Below, piece by piece: positions 21,682 to 32,010 of a stretch of DNA of 64,000 nucleotides (positions are counted from its first letter, which is position 1; every line of letters begins with the position of its first letter). The notes under the pieces were generated by a model, which ran no database searches, was not told the origin of the DNA, and worked only from the letters and a program-made list of their open reading frames with translations. This stretch comes from Acanthococcus lagerstroemiae (lineage: Eukaryota; Arthropoda; Insecta; Hemiptera; Eriococcidae), in assembly GCA_031841125.1 (NCBI GenBank), contig CM063111.1, forward strand, positions 43,164,955-43,228,954. The letters run 5' to 3'. A program made the position numbers and the translations under genes.

Positions 21682-24231
21682 CGGGGTGTCAATTCTGCAA
21701 TGCCCCCTTCCACCTGGTAAGTAGGCAATCTAACCGGACACTCTGTAGATATGTTTGCATACGCTTACTTTTAAAGGGGCTGAGTTATGGTAAAATTTTG
21801 AAGAGTTTTCTATCTTTGATTTTTTGTTTTCTCGCGACTGGAGCAAGACAGAAAAATGGTAACAGTAGCTAATAGTAGAAGGCAGTTGTGGTAACCACAG
21901 AAAAAAAGTGGCCGGAATCGGTTCAACAGGGTGTTCATAAAATCAATTTTAGTACAAATTATATCAGAAAATTTTCGTATTTTTTTCTATTTCCCGTGAA
22001 ACTTGCCCTCTTAAACTACTGGTTTTGTATTTACAATAGAATGCACATTAAATTTCCCATAAAAAAGTCATGAACAAGTTTCTTAGATCCGGATTAGAAC
22101 TGCTCAAAATGGAGTTCAAGATATCCCCGTTTAAAATTATTAGGCACTTTTTAACACAGATGCACAGATCTTATGAAGATGATAATCACCTTCTTCAGCT
22201 ACTTTACCATTTCACAGAGTTATATCATTTATGGGGCTTATTCACCTCTCTCCTTTCATCTATTTACCTCATATTTGAAAATGAGGCTCATGCAATGAGG
22301 GGAGGGGTTTTTAATATTTTGTAAAGTTTAATATGGGTATCTAATGATTGGTTCCAAAGGTCGCTAAATTTGGTTTTGGTAACATTTTGGCTATATTCCC
22401 GAACGGTGGGGCACACCGATGGGAAGGAGGTGTAAAATGACAGTTGTGGTAATCACACAGAAAAAAATTAAAGATCATAGAAAGTAGTTTAACATGATTT
22501 TCATAAAATAAATTTCACTTCGTACAAAATTATGGAAACATATTTTTTTATTGCCCATAAAACTTGCTTTTCCAAGATGCTAAATTTTAATTACCAATAA
22601 ATTCTTCTTGCACCTTCTTCCCCACCCCACTATGTCACTTGCTTCACGAATCCAAAAATTTTTAATCACAGGAATTCACTCCTATTCGTACATTTAAAAA
22701 TTTTGCAAAGTAATGGTTTTTGAGGAATATTTCCAACATTTTCAGAATATGTTCCAAACATATTTTTTGGCCCGTCGAATTACTGAAATAGTACATACAT
22801 AGACCCTTCCAGCGCATCTGTATTTTCTCTTATCTGTTTTATTCCTTCCTGTATTCGCGTCAATAATTCACTCCTCGACTGAAGTCTTCAGCGCTACAGT
22901 ACACTATTCTCTTAATTTCACCCCTTACAAAAAAATCACACGGCGTCATGTCAGGTGAACGCAGGGGCCATGAAACTGGACCAGAACGTCCTATCCAGCG
23001 GTTTAGAAACTCCTGATCCAGTTCATTTCTTACAATAACTCCAAAATGAATCGGTGCGCCATCGTGTTGGAAAAACATACCCATCCTAGTGCCTAATGGT
23101 ACTTGTTCTGCTAATAGATCAGATATTTTTGTACAGAAAAAATCATGATAACGTTCTAAATTCAAACATATCCGAAAAAATGTGCGGCCTCACGACGCCA
23201 CGGGGTACTTTCCAATAACTCCACACCTGTACTGCGTTCAGGTGTAGCATGCGGATTTTCTTCGGCCCACATAATATGACTATTATACGTGTATGTAGTA
23301 TGCCATCCTGCGTGAACAGAGATTCATCTGTGCACAGTATCTTACTCTGTAATGGAAAAATACCAACCTTTCCTAATACACTTTTGTACTAAACGAAATG
23401 TATTAATTTTATGAAAGTCATATTCAACCACTTTCCATGATCTTTCATTTTTTTCTGTGTGGTTACCACAACTGTCATCTTGCACCTCCTTCCCATTGGT
23501 ATGCGCCACCGTTTGGGAATATCGACAAAATGTTAACAAAACCGAATTTAGCGACTTTTTGAACCAATTATTGGATACCCATACTAAACTTTACAAAGTA
23601 CTAACCCCCCCCCCAATTGCATGGGCTTTGATTTCAAATATGGGGTAAATAGATGAAGGGAGGGAGGGGAATACGGCCAATAAACGATATAACTCTGTGA
23701 AGTGGTAAAGTAGCTGAAGATGATTATTATCTTCATAAGGTCTGTGCATCTGTGTTAAAAAGTAATAATTATTCTTAACGGGGATACCTTGAACTCCATT
23801 TTGAGCAATTCTAATCCAAATACAAGAAAATTGCTAATGACCTTTTTATCGGAAATTTAATGTACAATCTGTTGTAAATAATAAAACAGTAGCTTACGAG
23901 GGTAAGTTTCACAGGAATTTGAAAAAATATGAAAATTTTCTGATATAATTTGCATTAAAATTGATTTTATGAACACCCTGTTGAACGGATTCCGACCATT
24001 TTTTTCGTCTGTTGTTACCACAACTGCCCTCTACTGTTACCTACTAGTACCATTTTTCTGTCTATTTCCAGTCGTGAGAAGAAAAAAAATTTCAAAAATA
24101 TAAAACTTTTCAAAATTTGACAATAACTCAGCGCCTTCTAAAATAAGAGTATGCGAACATCTCCACATATTGTCCGAGTAGATTGCCTGCTTACCGGGTG
24201 GAAGGTGGATCATTGCAAAAGAGACACCCTG
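21682..24231 (-). mobile_element. Mariner-type element with ~0.9-kb terminal inverted repeats, 2550 bp
   Basis: Begins CGGGGTGTCAATTCTGCAA and ends with the inverted TTGCAAAAGAGACACCCTG, bordered by TA on both sides (21680-21681 and 24232-24233). The arms 21682 to about 22570 and about 23345-24231 are imperfect reverse complements. Landmarks are GCAGTTGTGGTAACCACAG at 21882 against its complement near 24013, and GATGGGAAGGAGGTG at 22419 against its complement near 23483. A direct repeat of about 130 bp (21884 and 22440) is present within each arm. The central ~775 bp holds a broken minus-strand transposase. The MULE copy at 54495-56281 lacks this element. Confidence 0.85.
22860..23345 (-). 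pseudogene. Mariner/Tc1-superfamily transposase fragment
   Basis: All three catalytic landmarks can be read, but not in one frame. CTDESLFTQDG (about 23325-23290) gives the first Asp, with WAEENPHATPERS following in another frame. The longest frame, 22860-23165, has LERYHDFFCTKISDLL, then FQHDGAPIHFGVIVRNELDQ (second Asp) and WIGRSGPVSWPLRSPDMTPC followed by DFF (third acidic residue). Counting from the Asp of HDG to the Asp of CDFF leaves 41 intervening residues, longer than the 34 of classical mariner. Frameshifts and an early stop make it inactive. The N-terminal DNA-binding domains are not visible. Confidence 0.85.
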
Positions 24232-24406
24232 TATAGTTTAAGATGTGAAAACGTGATTTGTGTTATCGCGTGATAATTTTGAAGTTCCAGTGTTGAAAAA
24301 TGTACTAAAATTTCACAATTTTGGAATCTAGAAAAAAGTAATTTGGAAATATCGAAATGACAAATAGGTACTTCAATTCATTTTTCGGCATATAAGAGTA
24401 TTTATA

Positions 24407-27400
24407 CAGGGTGTTCCACGAAAGTCCCCCCCCCTGTTTTTTCACGAACCGATGGGCAGATCTTCCCGGGACGAAAATGATTTCCCAGTCGTAAGGTCTA
24501 GTTTCTCTTGAGCTTAAAAAATTTTCTCCCCCTTTCACGGGGGGCTGGAACCTACCACCAACTTCGGAATCTTAAATAGGAAGGTATGCCTTTATGCACC
24601 TTGTTGGAAAGGCCATTTACTCCAAAATACGAATCCGTGGGAAAAAATTAAAATTTATCAATTTTGGGGGGTAAGGGACCTAGAGATGACTAAAATCCAC
24701 CCAGAATCAAAGTGTGGTGACCTATCAAACGAACTACCGAACATGGGGTTTTCCAGGTCGCTGATTTCGAAAATTGCCTTATTTTTTCGATTTGACTAAC
24801 TCAGGGGGCAGAACATTCAAAAATTTGGGGCAGAAGGGGTTATTTTAATGTTTCTCATTTTCGCTGATACAATGTCTTTATGCACCTTGTTGGAAAGGCC
24901 TCTTTCTCCCAAAAGTAGAATCCGTGAAATTTTTTTGAAATTTGTCAATTTTGGGGGGCGAGGGGGCCTACAGATGACCAAAATCCGCCCGGAATCAAAG
25001 TGTGATGACCTATCAAACGAACTATCAAAAAGAGGGTTTTCTAGGTCGCTGATTTCGAATAATTGCCTTATTTTCCCGATTTAACCCGTTTTAGTTTTAA
25101 AATCCGAATTTTCAACCTAAAATTGGTTCCATTATTCACAAATTACTGACTTTCTGAATGCAGATTATTAAAGTGGCTTCATGGACATCGTTGAATAGAA
25201 AACTTTCTCCAGAGTATGAATTCGTGAAAAAAATTTCAAAATTTATCAATTTTCGGGGTAAGGGGTCCAGAGATGACCAAAATCCGTCCAAAATTGAAGT
25301 ATTATGACCTAGCAAAAAGACTATCGAAAAGGCGATTTTCGAGGTCGCTGATTCCGGATATCACATTTTTCCCCTGATTCAACGCGTTTCAGAGCCTTAC
25401 AAAATTTTAGACCCAAAAGTGGTTCTAATTGACAAATTTTTGAGTTTCTTAGCTCAAGTTATCAAAGTGGCATCATGCACATCGCTGGATCAGACAGTTC
25501 CTCCAAAATATGAATTCGTGAAGAAAAATTGCAAATTCATCAACTTCGGGGAACGGGGTGTAACGCCAGCCAAAACCTATCCAAAATCAAAAACCTAAAA
25601 GAGGTGCAGGGTGAGTTTTGAGAATGACCCTCCCCCCCCTGTTTTTTTCTCGAATAATTGTCGGATTGCTCCCAAACAAAATGCGATCTTCGTGTACCGC
25701 GGTCTAGTTTCCTGCGGGCACAAGAAATTTTCTCCCCCATATTTGGGGGGCTGGAACGTACCACTAACTTTGGAATCTTAAATGGGAAGGTATGTTCTTA
25801 TGCACCTTGTTGCAAAGATCTCTCCGCTCCAAAATTGAATCGGCGGAAAAAATTCAAAATTTATCAATTTTAGGGGGCCAAGGGGCCTATAATTGGGGGA
25901 AATCCATCCAGAATCAAAGTGTGATGACCTAGGAATTTCTAATTGTTCTGAGAAAATTCAAAGAAAAACTTACGTTAGAATGGTCAAAAATCGATACCAC
26001 AAATGTCACTCCAGTTTTTGTAACCTTACTTTTGGAAATTTGGGAATTTCATCGAAGATCTTTGGGAAAATTTTCCAATAATTTTCATTAAAAATTTTGG
26101 AGGAAAAATCTCATAGGAAATAAGTTGATGGAAAACTACAATGGTTTTGGAGAATTTTGTCAATGATTTTCAGGGAAAATGTTGCATGATCTCCGAGGAA
26201 TTCCATCAAAAATTTCTTGAGGAATTTTGTCAGAAATTTTTTGGGAGAAATTGCAATAATTCTAATCTTCAGGAAAATCATTCGATAATTTCTGAAGAAT
26301 TTCATTAGGAAACATTTGGGGAAAGGCTCCGATCGTTTTTGAAGATTTTCATCAAAAATCTTCAGGAAAAATGTTCGAGGATTTTAGAAAAATGTCATCG
26401 AATTTCTTTGGGAAAATTTTCCGATGCTTTTGATGGAACTACATCAAAAATTTTTGAGAAAAAAATCCTTGGGTTTTTTCAATTTTTTTTATTATTAACA
26501 AGCTTAATGCTGAACTGAAGAATCTTATCGGACATTTCTGGAAAAAATTTCCAATGTTTCCCAGAGAATTTCTTTAAAATTCTTAGGGAAAATATTCTGA
26601 TAATTTTTGTAGAATTTCATTAAGAGAAAAACTCCGACGATTTTTGAAGTATCAACAATGTTCAGAAAAAATGTTCTCCGAAGAAATTCATCGAAGATTT
26701 TTGGTGAAAATCTCCGAGAATTTTCAAGAAATTTCACTGGAAATTTTCGGAAGCAAATTCCGGTAATTTTTGATACAACTAACCTCCAGGAAAAATGTTT
26801 TCCGAAGAAATTCATCGAAAATCTGCAAGAATAATCTTCGATAATCTTTAAGGAATTTCATGAGAAATTCTTGGGAAAAAATTGCAATAATGTCCAAAGG
26901 TAGAAAAATACAGGAAAAATCCCGGATAATTTTCAAAGGAAGTTCATCAGAAACGGAAAGAAAAATAATTGCAGATTTTCTCCAACAGTTTGCAAACAAA
27001 AAAAGCGAACGAATCACTTTCTGAACAAAAAATCCTAGGTCATCACACTACAATATTCTCGGTGGATTTTCTCCAATTGTAGGCCCACTGGCCCCTTAAA
27101 ATTGATCAAATCAGAATTTTTTTCACGGATTCTAATTTTGAGGGAAGAGATTTTTTCAACAAGGTGCATGAAGTCATGGTGTCAGTGAACATAAAAAACG
27201 TAAAAAAATGAATCCCTGCTCCCCCAAATTTTTGAATTTTCTGCCCCTGAATGGGTCAAATTGGAAAAATAACGCAATATTCGATATCCACGACCTGAAA
27301 ACCCCCTTTTTTGATATTTCGTTCGATAGGTCATCACACTTTGATTCTGGGTGGATTTCCCCCAATTTTAGGCCCCTTGGCCTCCTAAAATTGATGAATT

Positions 27401-27932
27401 TTGAATATTTTCCGCGAATTCAATTTTGGGGGGAAGAGGCCTTTCCAACAAGGTGCATAAAGACATTGTATCAGCGAAAATAAAAAACATTTAAAATAAC
27501 CCCTTCTGCCCCAAATTTTTGAATGTTCTGTCCCCTGGGTTAGTCAAATCGAAAAAATAAGGCAGTATTCGAAATCAGCGACCTGGAAAACCCCATTTTC
27601 GATAGTTCGTTTGATAGGTCACCGCACTTTGATTCTGGGTGAATTTTGGTCATCTCTAGGCCCCTTGCCCCCCAAAATTGATACATTTTGATTTTTTTCT
27701 ACGGATTCGTATTTTGGAGTAAATGACCTTTCCAACGAGGTGCATAAAGGCATACCTTCCTATTTAAGATTACGAAGTTGGTGGTAGGTTCCAGCCCCCC
27801 GTGAAAGGGGGAGAAAATTTTTTAAGCTCAGGAGAAACTAGATGTTACGACTGGAAAATCATTTTCGTCCCGGGAAGATCTGCCCATCGGTTCGTGAAAA
27901 AACAGGGGGGGGGACTTTCGTGGAACACCCTG
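24407..27932. mobile_element. Foldback-like long inverted-repeat element, 3526 bp, non-coding
   Basis: Starts CAGGGTGTTCCACGAAAGT and ends ACTTTCGTGGAACACCCTG, a perfect 19-bp inverted repeat, with TA on each side (24405-24406 and 27933-27934). The left arm runs to about 25930 and the right arm from about 27010. Each arm is a run of ~290-bp units marked by CACCTTGTTGGAAAGGCC-like text (24596, 24884, about 25180, 25478 and 25804 on the left; inverted near 27738, 27450 and 27160 on the right). A second, internal copy of the terminal block occurs at about 25615-25800. The core 25935-27005 is a degenerate minisatellite. No transposase-like frame exists; open frames at the arms (24305-24538, 27801-28016) are arm sequence read both ways. 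Confidence 0.9.
25935..27005 (+). repeat. Degenerate minisatellite core of the foldback element
   Basis: GAATTTCATCAAAAATC-like and GGGAAAATTTTCCGATAATT-like phrases alternate every 45-60 bp through the whole interval. The same family, inverted, lies at 15960-16400. Minus-strand frames here (26111-26305, 26525-27017) are repetitive by-products. Confidence 0.7.
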
Positions 27933-28508
27933 TATGTACTGACATGGATTCAAATAAAGTACCTTTGGAAGATTTTGAAATTTTTTCTTCGAACTGGCTA
28001 TTTGCGAGTCATATGAATCTGAGTGATAAAAACAATAAAAAGTGTTTTAATTCGATGTTTTTCACGTTTTTATGAGCTGACTTACCCCTGTTATTGATAT
28101 AATTTTTTCCTTAGTCAAAGTTCAAGATTTCGGGGTTCGACAAAAGATCAACATTTGACACCGATCAATATTTGGCAAAAAATTCTCATACTTTAGATAA
28201 TTGTCAAATATTATCTAGGTATCGAATGTTGACCAGATCAACATTTGATATATTTTTTAAATGTGTCTGGAAAGGAAACTATTGTACATTTCACTATCCG
28301 GATCGAAATTTATGAAATGTTTCGGCGTGTAAGTAAATGTAATGAGCTTAAGATTGAAATCCGTCAAGGAATCAACATTCGACTTTCTTTTTTTAATCCT
28401 TATGGGTCAATATTGACAGAACTTTGAAAACGTTTAACTGAGAAAGGAGAAAGTAGAAGGTTCAAATTTATTATTAATCGCGATTTCGGAGTTCACTTCA
28501 GTACTGAA

Positions 28509-29071
28509 ATGGGGGCGGCAAAGGCCACAAATACCGGCATAGAATTAACTAAAGTCGTTATAAGGCGTCAGCTTTCTTTTCGTGAACGCCTCCGCGTTGG
28601 TAAATTCATGAACACTGTCTGCACTATACTTAAGAATTGGTCTGCTAGCAGAAATCCCAGGTCCCCAAATTGCGTTCACTTTACCAGAAGTCCGACTCTT
28701 TATACAAATGATTGGACAGCTGCATACCAATGGGTCTTCAAGAATTGTAAGGTCATTCATAAAGCGGGAGACGGCCCATCCTCGGTGTATTATTCCACAT
28801 CATAAGCATTTGGTGAGTCTACTCCTGAGCTTCTGGCCGATTTCATCACGAAGTTCAATTTTGGCATTGGGAAGATAACAATCGATGAGGGTAACGGTCC
28901 ACAATCAAGAAGTACATGTTAGCATTATTTGAGGAAAACGAAATGCAAGCACTCCTTCGGTATATTGGTTCGTCTCAAGTTGGTGACCGTTCAGGTAAAT
29001 GGGTGTCGTTTGGGCAACGAAGAAAAAGCGGACGCCCTGAAAAAGCGAAGAAAAGTCTGCTCGTTCAATAA
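28509..29071 (+). pseudogene. MULE transposase C-terminal region with SWIM zinc finger
   Basis: A first frame, 28509-28802, contains SFRERLRVGKF, RNPRSPNCVHF and NDWTAAYQWVFKN, followed by a stop. It continues in frame as ELLADFITKFNFGIGKITID. The SWIM finger region is readable as STC, a stop, HYLRKTKCKHSFGILVRLKL, giving the C...C-x-H core expected of Mutator-like transposases. After one frameshift the C-terminus reads GQRRKSGRPEKAKKSLLVQ then TAA at 29069-29071, the basic GRP.KAKK tail common in this family. The catalytic DDE region upstream is absent, since the DNA before 28509 is non-coding. Inactive relic; family assignment rests on these motifs. Confidence 0.8.
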
Positions 29072-29429
29072 TTGAACCATACTGCGAACGCAGTAATACG
29101 GTTCTTGTCTTTTCGATTTTTCGTAACATTTTCGGGGAACTAACTTTGTTTTATCGTCATGCACATTTCGAAGTGAAAATGTAATTTTTTATTGTGCGAT
29201 CGTATTACGTGTCTTGTATGAATTCTTTGAATGTTCAATATAATTTTCCGACGCTCAATATCAGTTTTTGAGACGTGATTTATTTTTAATGGCGTTCATA
29301 AGAAAAGGGGCCGTTCAAATTCTTTTGCCATCGTTCACACACAAAAGTTACTACGCTGTCCTGTGACACTATTCTGTCGTGCAGTTGAATCACACCCTTA
29401 AAATAGATCAACATTTGGCACTTTACTAT

Positions 29430-30460
29430 ATTGTTCCACTTGATAGACAGACCAAATCGTGAAAAATTTGAGCTCGATTAGAGAAAATTAATGAATTTTC
29501 CTTTGTATGGAAAAGTAGGCACTTTGGGGCTTGACTTGTCATCATCCCCGAAGGACAGAAAAATAGAACTACAAAAAATGAATTTCTCTAAATCTAAGCC
29601 TCTTAATTTGAGAGACAAAAACAGTTAACGGGTATGCTGAGTGAATAAAAATTCATCTACCGTCATTAATTTTGAAAAAAAGTAAAAATATAAATCGTAC
29701 AACGTCCCAATTCTTCATCATGCCCTACATGCTGTATATTATACTTGCGATGACCCTGTTCTCTTGAGTGTACATTTTTGTATAAATTACTTCCTACATT
29801 GCACAATGGGAGTGTCTCAGGAACATTTTTGTCATCTGCGTACCCGTATTTCCTGTATGCGATCATTCTTAAACCTCGCTCTTCTCCTTCTTATTCTGAT
29901 GATTTACTCTCCTTTTTCCTCCCTCGATCAGCCAGGCAAGACATTCGTTCAGTTTCAGTTTATGTTGTAGCACTTTTAGTCAGACTTGCTTTACTACCGG
30001 TCATTACGCTTTTTTACATACTCTCGTTTTTTTGATTTTGAATGCCCTCGATGCAGTTCAGTCTAAGTACTTTCGTACAATTTCCGAAAAACCCACTTTT
30101 TTTCCAACCTGGGGTAATGACCAACTGACACCTAACTAACCCACCCATTTCTAGGTATTGGTCTCTACCATCTTCTTCCAACCTTTCCTATTCTGGGCAA
30201 CTTCCATCCACCCCACGCCTAACCCAGCGGATTGGAGGCGGCCTCTTTTTCTCTTTTTACCGTAGAGTGTCCAGACTGACAACTTATATCCCCATTTATT
30301 ATTACCTTCTCGACCCATGTGACCAGCGAATTTGAATTTAACTTTTTAATTTTATAGCCAATGTCTTGTGATTTTGGTTTTGACATCGATATGTCTATTG
30401 GCTGGCCCTCATCATCATCCTATTTTCGACCGACACCAATTCCGATGAACACTGAACTTG
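29430..30460. other. No gene seen
   Basis: Frames at 29666-30035 overlap each other in different frames and lack any domain. Nothing repetitive recognised. Confidence 0.45.
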
Positions 30461-30464
30461 ATTC

Positions 30465-30875
30465 CAGTTCATTTCACAATTCAGTTCAGTGGTCCACATT
30501 TCCATGGAAATTATTTCTTCCTTCTGGCCATGTGTTCATTGATCTTCATCTTTGCTACGCATCTGCAGTCGATTACCCCCCCCCCCCCAACGCCGTGTTG
30601 TCAACAGAAATGTCCATGGAAATGTTTTAATTAGGGTATGATACACTTCTGTTGCGTCAAGCCACTCAGTATGATTTAGTTCTTCATGGTCACAATTCAG
30701 TTCGGTGGTTCACATTTCCATGGAAATCATTTTTCCTTCTAGCCATGTGCTCATTGATCTTGATCTCTGCTACGCGGCTTTCAGTAACTATGAGACATAT
30801 CCACTACATGCAGTGTAAATACTCGTCATCGGTTTAAGGATGATTTTGTTAATAGAAATTTTCATGGCAATGTCA
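30465..30875. repeat. Tandem duplication, two ~205-bp units offset by ~217 bp
   Basis: CACAATTCAGTTCAGTGG at 30474 returns as CACAATTCAGTTCGGTGG at 30691. Both are followed by CACATTTCCATGGAAAT, a CTTCTGGCCATGTG-like word and CATTGATCTTSATCT. The two units also end with similar TCCATGGAAATG or TTCATGGCAATG words. Confidence 0.8.
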
Positions 30876-30983
30876 ACCACTGAATTTTTTTAGTATAAAA
30901 TTTTCAATTTCGCCCCATGTTTTCTCCTCTCCACTCCACTTCCTAAAAATATGATCACGCTGTGAAGCGGCAGTGGATGTTAA

Positions 30984-31276
30984 CAGTGGCGTAACTTTAG
31001 GGAATTTTGGGTCGTAGTCCTGAATTTTGTTTTTAAACCTTTCTTGACATATTCTCAGATGGCGGTGTAGTGGAGAAGAGGAACTGGTGACATGCAGTCC
31101 ATAATAAAATTGTGCAGGAATTTAATCCGCTTGCCGCTCCCTCAGATTTTCGTGTTTTTTTTTTTAAATAATAAATAGATGTTTTAAAAAAGTGTCGAAA
31201 ATTTGCCGCCCCCAAAATCTGCCGCCCTAGGCACGTGCCTATATTGCCATGTTGCCTGTACGTAAATACAGCCCTG
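30984..31276. mobile_element. hAT-like non-autonomous element, ~293 bp
   Basis: Left end CAGTGGCGTAACTTTAGGG and right end (reverse complement) CAGGGCTGTATTTACGTAC both start with hAT-style CAG. The right part contains GCCGCCCTAGGCACGTGCC, a phrase I associate with common animal hAT ends. It abuts, and probably interrupts, the antisense LINE that resumes at 31277. Flanking octamers do not match, so the boundaries may hide a rearrangement. Confidence 0.55.
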
Positions 31277-32010
31277 CAAAGGTACAAATATCGAGCACCA
31301 TCTTCCTCAGCCATTGTCGTCTTTCTAATTCATAAAGACAAACAAAATATAAACCTAAGCATTTGTGATGCAGCACGTTTTCCAGTATTTCCTCTCTTCT
31401 GATTATTTCCTTGAGGGTAATACCGTACATGTCGCGAAAATTGAGTCTTTCTTAACCTTTGAATGTTTTTCTTGGTCAGTGCCTAGGTCTGGGTCCCATA
31501 AGTGAGTACTGGTACTATACAGCTCTGAAATATTTGTTACCCTAATTGATATTTTCATGTAACTTTCAAAAATATGTTCTTGAGCCCAGAGCAGAAAGGC
31601 TTTCCACCCTTCTGCTATACGCTACCCTATCTCCTCGTTCATTTTAATCTCTATTGAAATTAATTGCCCGAGATACGTATAGTCTGGTACCCTTTCTATC
31701 TTGAAGTTGTCAATCTGGGCCCCACCCCTCTGTCATCCGATGACATTATTTTGGTTTTAGTAGTATTCATCGTGAGCCCCATTTTCACGCACTCATTATT
31801 GAAGTCAAATAATATTTTCTCAAGTTCCTGCAGTTTTTTTCCTTGCAACATGATATCATCGGCAAATCTCAAATTACTTAAGAATTCGCCGTTTATTTTG
31901 AGATCTTTTGTCACCTATCTTGGGTTTTGGAAAGCTTGCCCTACTATGCTGTTACAGATATTTGACGAGAGGAGGGTCATCCTGTTTGACACCAAACCCG
32001 GTCTGTGAAA
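31277..32010 (-). mobile_element. LINE reverse-transcriptase fragment
   Basis: On the minus strand, TGFGVKQDDP (about 31960-32000) corresponds to the G-V-R-Q-G-D-P motif. KINGEFLSNLRFADDIML (about 31845-31900) contains the catalytic F-A-D-D. It is followed by ELEKILFDFNNECVKMGLTM and NTTKTKIMS. Further on, after stops, MYGITLKEIIRREEIL (about 31380-31430) matches the post-RT segment of the same LINE group. Frames change several times. The endonuclease and the true 3' end are missing; the 3' side is cut by the hAT-like element at 31276. Confidence 0.88.

Larger units (their letters stand above)
21548..29425 (+). mobile_element. Mutator-like element (MULE) carrying two later insertions
   Basis: The ends share GTGCCAAATGTTGATCTAT: left at about 21554 and, inverted, right ending near 29425. 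Without the two insertions (21682-24231 and 24407-27932) the element is about 1.8 kb. Its host segments 21548-21681, 24232-24406 and 27933-28510 align, in that order, to the minus strand of 54495-56281, which lacks both insertions. The 3' part encodes a transposase C-terminus with a SWIM-type zinc finger (28509-29071), the basis for the MULE assignment. Many copies of an ATCAACATTTGACACC-like word lie near both ends. No convincing 8-9-bp target duplication was found at the outer ends, so the outer limits are approximate. Confidence 0.78.

Noticed and set aside
24305..24538. Frame matching another at 27801-28016 nearly word for word
   Set aside because: Both are the inverted arms of the foldback element; identity reflects the palindrome, not a gene family.
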